A stretch of 40,329 nt of DNA. Source: a virus. The stretch is from IMG/VR virus record IMGVR_UViG_3300005663_000107, positions 1 to 40,329 of that record; one strand, given 5' to 3'. Every line of letters begins with the position of its first letter. Position 1 is the first letter of the stretch. Below the pieces are notes generated by a model, which ran no database searches, was not told the DNA's origin, and was given only the letters and a program-made list of their open reading frames with translations. A program made the position numbers and the translations under genes. Below are positions 1-9,633 of this stretch, piece by piece.

Positions 1-705
1 CCCAGACACGATCGTGCCCGGAACAACGATCGGAACCGGGTTGGGAACAGGCCCCGTGGGTGAGAGCACGAGAACGACGCCTGGCGGTATCGTGACTTGC
101 ACCGCGTCTCCGACACGTCCAACGGCCACACCGGGCCCGTTCAGTTCGACTTGCGTACCCCCGATCGAGACGTTCCCCGCTGAGCCGATCTCGACGTCAC
201 CCGCCGCGTCAATGATAACCTTTTGTTGGGTCGAGAGGCGGACCCCATCCGCGGCATTCAAGACGATCGTATCGCCCGTCTCTTTGTCACGAATGAACCA
301 CTCTTCCTGACCGCTCCGGTTGTCCCAGATCGTCAAGTAGCGCGAGGTCTCGTACGCCTTGACCTTCGGTGCGTCGGCGGCGCTCGCTGACGCGGCAGGT
401 CCTGGCGTCTCGACGCCGCTGTCTGGTTCTCCCCAATGACCCCCGAGGTAGTACGGCTGTTCGAGGTCACCTTGCATGAACAGCACGCCGATGTCTGCGC
501 CCTTGTCAGGCGGGTCATAGAAGCCGCGCTGTGGCGCACCACCACCAATTCCGAGTGGGAACGCGAACGCGCCTGCAGGCTCGATGAGTCCTGGGATACG
601 AAAACGAACCCGGCCCAGCTTCCTGGGGTCTTCGTTGTCGACCACCACCGCATTGTAGAAGCCGACGTAGTGGAGGTCGGAACTCTCGTCGAACTCGTTG
701 GGCAC
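1..705 (-). CDS. Baseplate spike / gpV-gp5-like protein (3' end outside window)
   Basis: An open frame runs from a GTG at 705 off the left edge (235 codons seen). The N-terminal part contains YVGFYNAVVVDNEDP followed by GRVRFRIPG, the pattern of the OB-fold in VgrG/gpV/gp5 baseplate spike proteins. Further on are IWDNRSGQEEWFIRDKETG and repeated short beta units (VEIGSAGNVSIGG), which resemble the start of a spike beta-helix. The GTG shares its G with the TAG stop of the hub gene upstream, and GGAGGG lies just before it, so translation is probably coupled. The likely role is the membrane-puncturing tip below the hub. The C-terminus is not visible. Confidence 0.85.
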   Translation of the reverse strand, partial: MPNEFDESSDLHYVGFYNAVVVDNEDPRKLGRVRFRIPGLIEPAGAFAFPLGIGGGAPQRGFYDPPDKGADIGVLFMQGDLEQPYYLGGHWGEPDSGVETPGPAASASAADAPKVKAYETSRYLTIWDNRSGQEEWFIRDKETGDTIVLNAADGVRLSTQQKVIIDAAGDVEIGSAGNVSIGGTQVELNGPGVAVGRVGDAVQVTIPPGVVLVLSPTGPVPNPVPIVVPGTIVSG

Positions 706-2327
706 TACTGATCCCTCCCACGCTTGTCGACGAAGATCGTTCGGAACTCACCCGTCTCCGCGTCCGGCACCTCGACCGCGGTCAATGTCGGGTTGGAATC
801 GCGGAACCAAGCAGGCAGCTTCTCCAGCTGCCTCTGGCCTATCCTCACCGACGGTTGCAGGTTGTTGACCTTCGCCTGAACCTCTTCCTTGCACACACCG
901 CCCGCGAGCAACGCGGCGAACTGGATCTTGTCTGCGATGACCCGCGTCCTCGTGAGGTTGACAATGCTGGCCGCGGACCGCGCATCGGATGCCTTGATCC
1001 GCACCTCTTCGATGAAGGCGGTGTCATGCGGGTTCTTCTTCAACCGACCCACCGCACCTCTTGCGAACGTTTCGAAGGCACCCAACTCTTCTGCAATCCC
1101 CGGCGCGATCGGGATGTTCGCTAGCCCGCGCTCGATGAACTCCGCTCGACGTACCGGGCGGAACTTTGCGAGGAGCTTGCGCACGAGCGCGACCTTTGAC
1201 GTGCAGTCGCGGTTGGTTGCGCCGCCCGTACCACCGAGCCTCTGCTCGAAGAGGCGCTCCGATGTCTTCAGCTCATTGTGCCCGTCGCGAATCACTTCAA
1301 GCTCGCCCGCGTAACCGTCAGCGGAGACGGCGTGCTTGGACTTCTTCACGTAGTAGTTGCCACTCAACCGCTTGCCAATCCCCTCGATACGAACAACCGA
1401 CTTCGCAAGCAGCTGCGGATCGCCAATGATGTTCAACTTCATCTTGACGGTGAGCTGTCGCGACTTCCGCGCTTTGCTCTTCGCACGCCGCTTGGCGGTG
1501 ATAGGACTAAGTTCGCCCGCCGTCTCGATCGTGAGTCGTGCGGCGTTGCCTAACCCTGTCACAGCTTCGGACACTACCTCCGCAGTTGGTGCGATAACCT
1601 GTAAGAGATCCTGAACGTGGTCGACGATGATCTCGTAATCCTTCTTCTTGATTGGGTCACGCCCGCGCGTCCTCGACTTCCCCGTGCGGATCGTAATATC
1701 GTTGTCGATGTTGAAGCTCTTGATCTCGCCTTGCCCGCTCGCGTACCACGTCAGCGTCTTCAGCGGGCGCTGCTTGATGTTCCGACTGTGCCAATGAAAA
1801 CCATCGTGGTCGATGAAAAACTCGAAGCCCTCTTTATTGGCGAGGCGGCGTAAGAGATGAGCATCCGTCTCCGCCGCTTGTGTGACTGTCGGCAGGACCT
1901 CCTCAGTGTCCTCGATGGTCTGCACGTCGGACCCGAAACCGTTCTTCAGGGCAATCTGCTTGACCACGTCGGACCGCTTCGAGTCGAAGAACGTCCGGCA
2001 GCGCTTCTCGCGGTCAAGGAGGAACGCCTTGTCGTACGCCTCCACCGTGAGCTTCGTCGCGCCAGTGACCTTCTTGATCAGCATCAGCCGCGCAGGCGAC
2101 ATGTTGCCCGGGTAGCCGAACGAGACTTCGAGGAAGTTACCCTTCGCCCAGACCGGGTTGTCGAAGTTCGCGAGATCCCAATTGTCGACGGCCAGCTTGA
2201 GGACGTCGGCCTTCCGTTCGTTGTCCTCGAAGGTGAGCTTCTTCACGCGGTTCGAGAGGTCGAGCCGCACGCCGCGGCGTCCCTGCGGGATCACCTTGAC
2301 GTGGTAGACTGCGGCGCTGCGCGTCAC
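705..2327 (-). CDS. Baseplate hub, phage late control gpD-like
   Basis: 540 residues. The N-terminal half looks like the gpD/gp27-like hub fold: early beta strands, then a segment with DVVKQIALKNGF and ETDAHLLRRLANKEGFEFF, the usual signature of late control D proteins. These trimerise and connect the tail tube to the spike. The C-terminal ~200 residues are longer than a minimal gpD, rich in Arg/Ala and predicted helical; their function is unknown. It starts with a GTG that overlaps the stop of the preceding LysM-like gene (GTGA). It lies between a LysM-like gene and the spike gene, the usual order in contractile systems. Confidence 0.87.
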   Translation of the reverse strand: MTRSAAVYHVKVIPQGRRGVRLDLSNRVKKLTFEDNERKADVLKLAVDNWDLANFDNPVWAKGNFLEVSFGYPGNMSPARLMLIKKVTGATKLTVEAYDKAFLLDREKRCRTFFDSKRSDVVKQIALKNGFGSDVQTIEDTEEVLPTVTQAAETDAHLLRRLANKEGFEFFIDHDGFHWHSRNIKQRPLKTLTWYASGQGEIKSFNIDNDITIRTGKSRTRGRDPIKKKDYEIIVDHVQDLLQVIAPTAEVVSEAVTGLGNAARLTIETAGELSPITAKRRAKSKARKSRQLTVKMKLNIIGDPQLLAKSVVRIEGIGKRLSGNYYVKKSKHAVSADGYAGELEVIRDGHNELKTSERLFEQRLGGTGGATNRDCTSKVALVRKLLAKFRPVRRAEFIERGLANIPIAPGIAEELGAFETFARGAVGRLKKNPHDTAFIEEVRIKASDARSAASIVNLTRTRVIADKIQFAALLAGGVCKEEVQAKVNNLQPSVRIGQRQLEKLPAWFRDSNPTLTAVEVPDAETGEFRTIFVDKRGRDQ

Positions 2328-2668
2328 GGCGTCGCTTCACCCCGACGGGTCTCGCTGAACACCTCATCGGTGATGGTCCGCACTGAAGGGAGGAACATCG
2401 CGCGTCCGCGCGCCAGCTTCAACGTCGGGTCCAGGATCGGGTCGGGCTGGAAGTCGGCGATGATCCACCACAGGCCGGCAGGACGTGGGAGCCCGTCGAA
2501 GAAGCGGTGCGCTAACGTGAAGAGCGTGTCGCCGTCGGCCGCGATATGGATACGGTTGTCTGCGAGTTCGCGGAACCGGAAGGGCTCGGGCTCCGTGAGC
2601 AGGAGGTTGTCGTCGTCGTCGAGAACAGCCGACGTAAACGTGTATCGAGAGAAGCGGCGCGGTGGCAT
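2324..2668 (-). CDS. Small LysM/gp53-like baseplate protein
   Basis: 114 residues, starting at the ATG at 2668 that overlaps the upstream stop (ATGA). The middle contains IHIAADGDTLFTLAHRFF followed by a WWIIADFQPDPILDPT stretch and a hydrophobic proline end. This is the layout of LysM-like small baseplate proteins that sit between the tube-cap protein and the hub in contractile tails and injection systems. The role is probably structural: linking the hub to the wedge or binding the tube end. The longer reading frame upstream of 2668 overlaps the neighbour and is ignored. Confidence 0.75.
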   Translation of the reverse strand: MPPRRFSRYTFTSAVLDDDDNLLLTEPEPFRFRELADNRIHIAADGDTLFTLAHRFFDGLPRPAGLWWIIADFQPDPILDPTLKLARGRAMFLPSVRTITDEVFSETRRGEATP

Positions 2669-3306
2669 CAGACACTCCCCGATCGTCCCGCGTTGTCCGG
2701 CCCGCGTTGCGTGCCGAGCGCGAAGACGTCTTCGGACAGCAACCGCACGTCGCGGATCTCTTCGAGCGCGATGGTCGCGGTGAACTCCAACGGCGTCCCG
2801 TTCGCGTTGAAGCGTGAGTAGCGAAACTGTAGACCCGTGATCACGCAGGTCAGCGCGATGAAGGTTGGCCACACGAACAGGAGCCGAGGCGGCCCGCCTC
2901 CGACAACACCAAGGTTGCCGCGCCGCGGATAGCACACGCTCAGCAGGAACGCGCGCGAGGTCAGGTTCTTCTCGATCTGCGCAAACGTGTTCTGTCGCGG
3001 TTCGACCTCGTCATTGGCATTGAAGAAGAGCGCAAGGTTGAAGGTCTCGTTGCTCGTGTGGATGTACTGAAGCGGCTGGTGCGAGAGGCCGGGAATCGCC
3101 TGCCTCGCGTAGTTGACAGAGATAGCCTCAGAGAACTCGGTCGGGTTGAACTGCGCGACGATGTTCGAACCGTCGACGAGGTTCGTCATGTACATCTTCT
3201 CCGGCGTGCGCCGCGTTGCTCGGGTCAACGACCGCTGCTCCTTCGAGAGCCCTTCTCGTATCTGTAGTGCAGCGCGCCTACGTGCTTCCTCCTCAAGGTG
3301 CGGCAT
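2668..3306 (-). CDS. Contractile-injection-system tube/tube-cap-like protein
   Basis: 212 residues. It has the motif VAQFNPTEFSEAISVNYAR and then HQPLQYIHTSNETFNLALFF, characteristic of the CIS tube / Afp7-like family that caps the inner tube above the baseplate hub. Its position after the tape measure and before the LysM-like gene is the expected one. The ATG overlaps the tape measure stop (ATGA), and GGAGG is 8-9 nt upstream. The N-terminal ~35 residues are a charged helix. Confidence 0.8.
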   Translation of the reverse strand: MPHLEEEARRRAALQIREGLSKEQRSLTRATRRTPEKMYMTNLVDGSNIVAQFNPTEFSEAISVNYARQAIPGLSHQPLQYIHTSNETFNLALFFNANDEVEPRQNTFAQIEKNLTSRAFLLSVCYPRRGNLGVVGGGPPRLLFVWPTFIALTCVITGLQFRYSRFNANGTPLEFTATIALEEIRDVRLLSEDVFALGTQRGPDNAGRSGSV

Positions 3307-5486
3307 CAGTCGGCCTCCGGTGGAACATTGCCGAACTCGCGGGACCGCCCCGAGACCTCCTGCGAGAACACCTTCTCTGCGAGCTTGTCGCCGTCGACTT
3401 CGAGCGAGACGTTAAAGGTCGCAGCGATCGGTTGCTGCCCGCGCTGCTGTCCTCCGGGCACCGCTTGAGCCCCTTGTGGTGCGAGCGCCGTGACCTCAGC
3501 AACCGCAGGCGAGGGTGTTGCTTGAGCCCTCTCAATGAAATCACCCTGAGTTTCCCCGGACCGCCTCTTTACGCCCGTGCTCTCCTCAACTTCCTTGACG
3601 AGAAAGTCCAACCCGACGCCGGTGACACCGCCCCCGCCGAAGATGAATTCTGCCGCCGCCTTACCCGCGTCGATAATCTCGTCGATAACGCCTCTGATGA
3701 ATTCGAGGATTTCGTTGAATACTTTCTCGATGAACTCGGCAACGCTGACCACGACGTCCCTAATCCCACCGAACACTGTCGCAAAAGCGCCCCCTATCGC
3801 ACTGAGCGCCGCACCGACCTCATCCTTGAAGATGACGATCGCACCTGCGACCAAAGCCACGGCACCGATGATGAGACCGATCGGCCCCAGCGCAGTGAAC
3901 ATTGCCGCGCCCATCTTGATGAGGAACGGGATCGCTTTGATGATCCCTTTCACCATGAAGCCAAGAGCCTTCCCCATCTTGCCGACCACGATGCCGAAAA
4001 TCTTGCCGACCTTGTTCACGCCTTTCAGGGCAAAGCCGAAGAGCTTCGTGAACGCGCGCGCAACCTTGACCGCTCCACGGTAGAGCAGCAACGGCGACTT
4101 CACGATCCACAACAGGGTCGCACCGACTTGCTTCAAAGGTGCGAGCAGGAACGACTTGAAGGAGAACCCGAGCAGCGCGGCACCACCTTTCACGATGGCA
4201 AAAATTCCGCTCAAGGTCAGCAACAAAGCCGAGAGCCCGATGACCACCGCGATGATCTCCTGCGTGCGCGGCGATAGGTTCGAGAAGGCTTCGATCAGGA
4301 AGTTGAGCGCGTCAGTGACAGCCTTCACGATCGGCTTGAAGACGCGCGCGAACGGTTTACCAAGCACCACAGCAAGGGTCTCGATCGTTCCTTTCAACAA
4401 GGTCTTCTGACCTTCGAACGTGTCAAGCAGCGCCTCGCGAAACTCACCCGCGGTCCCAGTCGCGTTTCCCAACTCTTTCCGCATCGCCTCGATCGCGGCG
4501 GCGCCGCGCAGGACGATCGGCTGTCCGGTCGACATGTCCGTGAAGGTCGCCTTCTGGATCGCATTGAAGGCAAGCAGACCGCGCGCACCGAACGCGGTCG
4601 TCACTCGACGCAACCGCTCCTTCTCCGTGAGCCCCTCGGTCGCGGCAGCGAACTCCGACATGACGTCGACGACCGAACGCATCGCGCCCGTCTGCTTATC
4701 GAACACGTCGACGCCAATCTGTGTGACCGCACTTTGCGCCCGCTGGTCCGAGCCGAGACGCCGGGTGACCTCGCGGAACGCGGTCGCGGACGAGCTGGCC
4801 TCGATGTTCCTGTTCCGCAGCAGGCCCATCGTGATGAGGACATCGTCAAGACTCTGGTCAAACGTGGCGCCAGCCGCCGCAGCTTTCGACAGGCCGACCG
4901 AGAAATCACGCGTCTGGAAGTTCGTGAGCTGCGTGATCCGCAGCAGCTTGTCGGTGACATCGGCCGCTTGGTCCGCGGTTTGACCGTAGGCGTTCAGCGT
5001 ACCGACTACAGCCGCGGCGGCCTCTGCAACGCCCAGCTCGCCCAACGATCCGGCCGCCAGGTCGAGCACAGGAATCAAGGTCTCGGTCGCTTGCGTCGCC
5101 GTCTGACCCGCAGTCGCAAGTGACTTGAGCCCCTCGACCGCGATAGCGGGGCTAAACTGTGTCTCGATGCCCGCACGGATCGCAGTCGATTCCAGCAGCT
5201 TCAGCTCCTTCTCCGTCGCACGGGTCACCGCGCCAACCGCGGCAAGGCCCTGCTCGAACTCGCCCGCGGCACCAGCCAGCTTGAACGTCCCAGTCAGCGT
5301 GCCAGCTCCCACGGCGAGCAAGCCGAGACCAACGCCCATCTGCTTGAGGCCCGACTTGACCTTGCTCCCGGTCTTCTCGGTCGTGTTGCCGAGGCCCTTC
5401 ATCGACCTATCGAGTTCGCGCACCTTCCCCGATGCGAGATCCTTCGCGGTGAACAAAAAACCGAGTCCTAACGAGTTGAGGGCCAA
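3306..5486 (-). CDS. Tail tape measure protein, TP901-like
   Basis: 726 residues. Residues ~60-330 form the phage tail tape measure core ([20 protein letters not shown] and [12 protein letters not shown] are typical). They are followed by several long hydrophobic Gly/Ala/Ile/Leu helices at ~400-580 that are candidate membrane-inserting segments, and by a low-complexity C-terminus. The start is a TTG at 5486: an in-frame TAA lies immediately upstream and GGGAG is about 9 nt before it. At roughly 0.15 nm per residue a tail of about 110 nm would be expected (inference). It is preceded by the frameshifted chaperone pair, as in most tailed phages. Confidence 0.93.
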   Translation of the reverse strand: MALNSLGLGFLFTAKDLASGKVRELDRSMKGLGNTTEKTGSKVKSGLKQMGVGLGLLAVGAGTLTGTFKLAGAAGEFEQGLAAVGAVTRATEKELKLLESTAIRAGIETQFSPAIAVEGLKSLATAGQTATQATETLIPVLDLAAGSLGELGVAEAAAAVVGTLNAYGQTADQAADVTDKLLRITQLTNFQTRDFSVGLSKAAAAGATFDQSLDDVLITMGLLRNRNIEASSSATAFREVTRRLGSDQRAQSAVTQIGVDVFDKQTGAMRSVVDVMSEFAAATEGLTEKERLRRVTTAFGARGLLAFNAIQKATFTDMSTGQPIVLRGAAAIEAMRKELGNATGTAGEFREALLDTFEGQKTLLKGTIETLAVVLGKPFARVFKPIVKAVTDALNFLIEAFSNLSPRTQEIIAVVIGLSALLLTLSGIFAIVKGGAALLGFSFKSFLLAPLKQVGATLLWIVKSPLLLYRGAVKVARAFTKLFGFALKGVNKVGKIFGIVVGKMGKALGFMVKGIIKAIPFLIKMGAAMFTALGPIGLIIGAVALVAGAIVIFKDEVGAALSAIGGAFATVFGGIRDVVVSVAEFIEKVFNEILEFIRGVIDEIIDAGKAAAEFIFGGGGVTGVGLDFLVKEVEESTGVKRRSGETQGDFIERAQATPSPAVAEVTALAPQGAQAVPGGQQRGQQPIAATFNVSLEVDGDKLAEKVFSQEVSGRSREFGNVPPEAD

Positions 5487-5555
5487 TTAAATTGACTCCC
5501 AATACGGTTTGACATTCACGACCTGTCTTGAGCTGAGAGCCACGGCCTACCTATC

Positions 5556-5831
5556 CTACCTGCGTTTCGCCGCCATGCGAATCGCCTTCGCTTCCTTCTC
5601 CCGCTGATCCCCAAGCCAGTCAAGCCAGCGGAGGAAGCAACGGAGGTCCATGTCCTCTACTTCCGACAGTGTTAGGTTGGTGCCGCTGCCACCGTGCTGC
5701 TTGTAGGTAAGCTGTCGAATACCCTCCCAGAGCGTCTCCTCGGGGATGACCGGGAGGATACCGCTCAGATCGCGCGGAGCTTCGCTGCTCCCTTCCGTTG
5801 CTTCTTCCTCGGAAAGAAGAAGTCGCGATCG
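5556..5831 (-). CDS. Frameshift extension of the tail assembly chaperone (T-like part)
   Basis: This frame has no convincing start of its own. It continues the upstream chaperone in the -1 frame after a slip at CCCTTTC, adding 91 residues (ending KAIRMAAKRR). The fusion product would have about 327 residues. The added part is helical and charged and includes ETLWEGIRQLTYKQHG and DLRCFLRWLDWLGDQ, like the C-terminal T domain of lambda gpGT-type chaperones that binds the tape measure. The location directly upstream of the tape measure gene supports the assignment. Confidence 0.8.
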   Translation of the reverse strand, partial: RSRLLLSEEEATEGSSEAPRDLSGILPVIPEETLWEGIRQLTYKQHGGSGTNLTLSEVEDMDLRCFLRWLDWLGDQREKEAKAIRMAAKRR

Positions 5832-6538
5832 AAAGGGAGACGCACGTCCTGCACACCGTAGCACTCCGGGCACTCGATCTCGATCTCGGTCTCGACGCCG
5901 CAGTCCGGCTCATCAAGGATGTCGAGCAGGGCGTTCGCATCCGACAGCTCCATCTCGTCGAAGAAGCGGCGCAACTCGCGCTCCTCAACATCCTCGACCT
6001 CAACGATGCGGATGTTCAGCGCGAGCGTGATGAGGCGGTCTCGAAACTGCGACTTCAACTTCGCAGCCGAGACCTCATCCCCGCCAGTCGGAAGCTGAAA
6101 CACGATCTTCCGGCCGTCGCTGGGCAGTTCGGCGTCGAAACGATTCCCGTTCTTGAACCGCTCGAACGACTCGGCCGGCAACCTCTTCACCGGGATATCG
6201 TTGAGGTCGAGGCCCCACGAGAAGCGTTCACGGCAGGAGACCTCATCACACTGAATCTTGAACTCGTAGTCCGGGCCGTACGACTTGCACCGAACCTGAA
6301 GCAGCAGGAACTGCCGGTCGCCTTGGAGAACCTGGTTCCAGTTCGGCGCCCCGTCGGCGTCGAGCGTGTACGGTCCGGGGTCCAGAGTGTTCTGCCAGCA
6401 GGAGCCCAGCAGCTTGTTCAGGACGCCGACACGCATCCGGGTGCTCTGGGACGCGGCGAGCATGTTCGCGTCCTTGGTCTTCAGACCCCGGATCTCACCC
6501 TTCAGTCCCGAAGGACAAACGATCTCACTACTGCTCAT
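5765..6538 (-). CDS. Tail assembly chaperone (G-like) with paired cysteines
   Basis: 257 residues in frame 0. The protein contains two CxxxxC/CxxC-type pairs (CDEVSC near residue 95; CPEC near 221), suggesting a bound metal. Its position between the tail tube and the tape measure, and the overlapping -1 frame, identify it as the G-type tail chaperone; sequence similarity alone is less clear. GGGG lies about 6 nt upstream of the ATG. Frame-0 translation terminates at the TGA at 5765, shortly after the slippery site. Confidence 0.75.
   Translation of the reverse strand: MSSSEIVCPSGLKGEIRGLKTKDANMLAASQSTRMRVGVLNKLLGSCWQNTLDPGPYTLDADGAPNWNQVLQGDRQFLLLQVRCKSYGPDYEFKIQCDEVSCRERFSWGLDLNDIPVKRLPAESFERFKNGNRFDAELPSDGRKIVFQLPTGGDEVSAAKLKSQFRDRLITLALNIRIVEVEDVEERELRRFFDEMELSDANALLDILDEPDCGVETEIEIECPECYGVQDVRLPFDRDFFFPRKKQRKGAAKLRAI
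5831..5837 (-). promoter_or_regulatory. -1 ribosomal frameshift heptamer CCCTTTC
   Basis: On the minus strand the frame reads CTC CCT TTC GAT, so C CCT TTC fits X XXY YYZ exactly. Slipping back one base gives CCC TTT CGA and continues in the open -1 frame to 5556. Pro and Phe tRNAs can re-pair in the new frame. It lies inside the overlap between the two chaperone frames (5765-5873). Confidence 0.82.
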
Positions 6539-6565
6539 TTTTTACCCCGCTGTTTTTGCGCTAGC

Positions 6566-7033
6566 TTACAGTGAGAAGACCAGCTCGAAGAAGTCGTACG
6601 TGAGCGTGACCATCTCGATGGCCTTCTCGTCGGCATCGTTGTCCCACTCGCCGGCGACGAACTTCAGCACCCACGCGTTGTTGAGGTGCCAGCGTCGGAG
6701 TGTGGTGTTGTCACGGTCCTTCTGGACGATGTCCAGGTCACGCTTGTACGCGGGCTCCGGCAAGCCGAAGTTCGCGGAGGCGATACCCGTCTGCGAGAAC
6801 CACAGGAACAGGTCGAGGTCGCTCGCAACGCCGCGTTCCAAGGTGACGTCGGCGAACGTCATACGCCCTGGCGTCTTGTTGGGAATGAGCGTGCCGCCCT
6901 CGCTGTACTCGATCTTCGCGAACTCCGCCGACAGCTCACCACACTTGTTGAAAGCTGCACTGAGCACCCCGTCAATTTCGACGAGGAACTTGAACTTGTC
7001 GTGGAACGATCTGGGGCCCCCGATAATCGGCAT
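6566..7033 (-). CDS. Tail tube protein (T4 gp19-like)
   Basis: 155 residues. It begins with [20 protein letters not shown], ends with [12 protein letters not shown] and has [15 protein letters not shown] in the middle, all standard for contractile-tail tube proteins. A good ribosome site (GAGGTG) precedes the ATG at 7033. It lies directly downstream of the sheath gene, the classic sheath-tube order. It would form the hexameric inner tube. Confidence 0.93.
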   Translation of the reverse strand: MPIIGGPRSFHDKFKFLVEIDGVLSAAFNKCGELSAEFAKIEYSEGGTLIPNKTPGRMTFADVTLERGVASDLDLFLWFSQTGIASANFGLPEPAYKRDLDIVQKDRDNTTLRRWHLNNAWVLKFVAGEWDNDADEKAIEMVTLTYDFFELVFSL

Positions 7034-7044
7034 CTTTCACCTCG

Positions 7045-9267
7045 CTAGGAAGCAAGCTCCTCTTCGAGAGCGCGCGTGTCCTGAGAAATCCGCAGGATGA
7101 TGAACTCGGCCGGCTTTGCGGTCGCGAGTCCGATGCGAATGATCATCCGTCCCGACGCGACTACGGACGGCGTGTTCAACGCCTCGCTCGTGTCGACGAA
7201 GAAAGCCGTCGCCGGATCCTTCGTCGCGAACGCACCGTTCCGCATCTGGTTGAGTAAGAACGCGGTCACCGTTCGGTTCGCCACCGCTCGCGTCTCTTCC
7301 GTGTTCGGCTGGAAGCGCAGGAACTCCAGTCCCTGCTTCAGCGACTGCTCGATGAAGATCACACCGCGCCGCTCGGGCACGGACGGGAAGTTCCCGTTAC
7401 CCTTGAGCGTACGTGAGCCATCGATGAAGCGAGGCGCGCCCGGGAACGTCGAGAGCGGGTTGATTCGCTTCGGGTAGACGAGGTCGCGCTTCGCTTCTTC
7501 CAAGACCTCATCGGTCTCGAACCCGAGCACGCCGAGCAGCCGACCCTTCTCGACCCCGGCCGGCGCACGATACACACCACCGGGTGCCTCGGCATCCGTG
7601 CGGCTGAAGACGCCGGCGATGATGCCCGAAGGCGGCACCGTGAGTTCGTTCACGTTGCCGAACACCGTCTTCGACGGGTTCAGCACCTTGACGCGCGGCC
7701 AGTAGATCGCGCCGAACTCGGAAAGGTTCAGCAACGCGGCCGTCGTCACCTGGTAGGTCACGATACCCGCAGCGCTCAAACCGGCGGGCGGATCGAGCAC
7801 GGGGAAGAGGCTCTTCGCGCGATCGATCTCGGAGTACGAAACCATCCCGTTGTGTACCGCCGACGTGGACCTGCCCGGCACGACGAGCATCGTAGCACCC
7901 TGAACTTGGTCGAGTGCGTGCAACCCAGTCGCACCCGCGCCGCTGCCGAGGAAGTCGTTGTCGTCGAGCAACGTGAGCCCGTCGTCTCCTCCGGTGAGCG
8001 GACCGAACCTGCCCACGGCCGGACGCGGATCGGCGGCGGTCGAGTCTAGGTCAGTGACGACGATGAGGTCCGAACCGTTGTCGGAATCATTGACGACCGT
8101 CTCGACGAAGTTGTCGTTCGCGTCGACCATCGAGAGGTTCGGGAACGTCTCGACGATGACCCCGTCATCCTCGACTTGCAGGTTGAACTCGTCAGCTGCA
8201 CCGCTCGTCGGCGCCGAGATGATCGGGCGGATGCCGTTCGCGTAGGTCCCGTCCGTCTTGCCGTCGATCTTGAGCGTGTTGGCTGCCGCACCGGAGTCCC
8301 CGGAGTGGGTCGCGTTGTCGAACCCCAGCTCGTCGTCCGCGGTCGAAGCAGCCTCGACGAGAATCGAACTGGCGGGCCCGGTTGTGTTGGAAGCGATCTG
8401 AGTCGCCCCGCCGACATCGGAGACGGTCAGACCAGCAACTGCGGCCTCGACGATGGTCTTGACTTCGGCGACCGTAACTGCATCGATGTCCGCCACGTTG
8501 CCGGTGCCGGCGAGAGGGCCGGTCGGGAACACGAGAACGGGGTTCGCGGTCCCGCCGGTCACGTCGACGTTGGAGTCGGTGCCGCGCTTGTCCGACGTGA
8601 GAACGACCGAACCACTTGAGCCGTCGGCGCTCGCACCGACGATCTCGGCATTGATGACCGCGGCCACTTCGAGCGCAGTTGCGGCGCCGATGGCGACGAA
8701 CTCCGCAGTGTTGAAAGTGATGACCTGGGCGACCGCCTCACTGTCGATCTTGACAGTGAGCGTTTGACCGTCTACGAGCGCATACGTCTCAACGGCCGAG
8801 GTTCGCAGTGCAGCCGTTGCGAGGAATGTCGCTACGACCGGACCACCTGTGTCGACGTCGATCGACAGCGTGTCGCCTGGCTCCAGATCGTACGGACCGA
8901 CAACCGTTCCGAGGATCGTGCCTGCGGCCGGGGCCCCGGCCGCGGTCTGCAAGTTGAGCGTCGCTGCCAGCGACGTCTTCGTGGCGGGGTTGGTGATGTC
9001 GGTGAAGTGAACGGTGCGAACGACCCACACAGTCGTCCCACCATTCTGGAAGAAACCCTGCATGGCGAGCGCGAGATCCGAGTCGACAGTGAACCCACCG
9101 AAGACCCGGATGAACTCCTCGAAGCTCGTCACGAGAGTAGCCGCTGCGATCGGACCTCGCTCCGTGATTCCCACAGCGGCGAGCACCGCTGTGGGAAGAC
9201 CCGGGATGTTGCGGATCCGCGGCTCTTCCTCGACGACGACGATCTTGCTACTGAGAAGCTCGGCCAT
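7045..9267 (-). CDS. Contractile tail sheath protein
   Basis: 740 residues. The N-terminus (IPGLPTAVLAAVGITERGP; FGGFTVDSDLALAMQGFF) and the C-terminus (FLRFQPNTEETRAVANRTV; a PAEFIILRISQ end) are the conserved sheath parts. Between about residues 130 and 430 is a long Ala/Thr/Asp/Val-rich beta insertion, so the protein is much larger than a minimal sheath of ~400 residues. This insertion is probably a set of surface domains. GGAGGG precedes the ATG. The presence of this gene defines the particle as a myovirus. Confidence 0.96.
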   Translation of the reverse strand: MAELLSSKIVVVEEEPRIRNIPGLPTAVLAAVGITERGPIAAATLVTSFEEFIRVFGGFTVDSDLALAMQGFFQNGGTTVWVVRTVHFTDITNPATKTSLAATLNLQTAAGAPAAGTILGTVVGPYDLEPGDTLSIDVDTGGPVVATFLATAALRTSAVETYALVDGQTLTVKIDSEAVAQVITFNTAEFVAIGAATALEVAAVINAEIVGASADGSSGSVVLTSDKRGTDSNVDVTGGTANPVLVFPTGPLAGTGNVADIDAVTVAEVKTIVEAAVAGLTVSDVGGATQIASNTTGPASSILVEAASTADDELGFDNATHSGDSGAAANTLKIDGKTDGTYANGIRPIISAPTSGAADEFNLQVEDDGVIVETFPNLSMVDANDNFVETVVNDSDNGSDLIVVTDLDSTAADPRPAVGRFGPLTGGDDGLTLLDDNDFLGSGAGATGLHALDQVQGATMLVVPGRSTSAVHNGMVSYSEIDRAKSLFPVLDPPAGLSAAGIVTYQVTTAALLNLSEFGAIYWPRVKVLNPSKTVFGNVNELTVPPSGIIAGVFSRTDAEAPGGVYRAPAGVEKGRLLGVLGFETDEVLEEAKRDLVYPKRINPLSTFPGAPRFIDGSRTLKGNGNFPSVPERRGVIFIEQSLKQGLEFLRFQPNTEETRAVANRTVTAFLLNQMRNGAFATKDPATAFFVDTSEALNTPSVVASGRMIIRIGLATAKPAEFIILRISQDTRALEEELAS

Positions 9268-9270
9268 CGG

Positions 9271-9624
9271 TTAGCCCTCCGTGTCGCTGCGCCGCTTCTT
9301 GGACGTCGGCTTGTTCTTCGGTTGCGGCACCTTAGCCGGCGGCACGCTCTTCTCGATCGAGACGTAGCCCAGATCGCGCGCACTCTTTACCTCGGGCACG
9401 TTGACGATCTGCGGCGGCAGATCTTCACGCTTCTCGTGAGCACGTAACGTCAAGCTGCCGCAGATCGACTTGCGAATGTTCTTCGGTGCGCTTCGACCGT
9501 CGCGACTCTCCTCGATCACGACCATATCCTTGCGCTGGAACCCCCACTCCTTCGTACGAAAGGTCGGGTGGTCAAGGTTGAACACCTGCATCCGAGGAAC
9601 GTGGCTGATCAAGGTGACCGTCAT
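9271..9624 (-). CDS. Hypothetical tail-region protein with basic C-terminus
   Basis: 117 residues, not recognised. It has a short beta-like N-terminal part (VPRMQVFNLDHPTFRTKEWGF) and a Lys/Pro-rich tail (KNKPTSKKRRSD). It is preceded by AGGAG and lies 3 nt before the sheath gene, so it is part of the tail operon. Possible roles are a tail terminator or sheath-associated factor, but nothing in the sequence decides this. Confidence 0.75.
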   Translation of the reverse strand: MTVTLISHVPRMQVFNLDHPTFRTKEWGFQRKDMVVIEESRDGRSAPKNIRKSICGSLTLRAHEKREDLPPQIVNVPEVKSARDLGYVSIEKSVPPAKVPQPKNKPTSKKRRSDTEG

Positions 9625-9633
9625 ACGAGACTC

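Noticed and set aside
1857-2783. 308-codon plus-strand frame opposite the baseplate genes
   Set aside because: It is a shadow of the minus-strand hub and LysM-like genes, which have clear homology and coupled starts.
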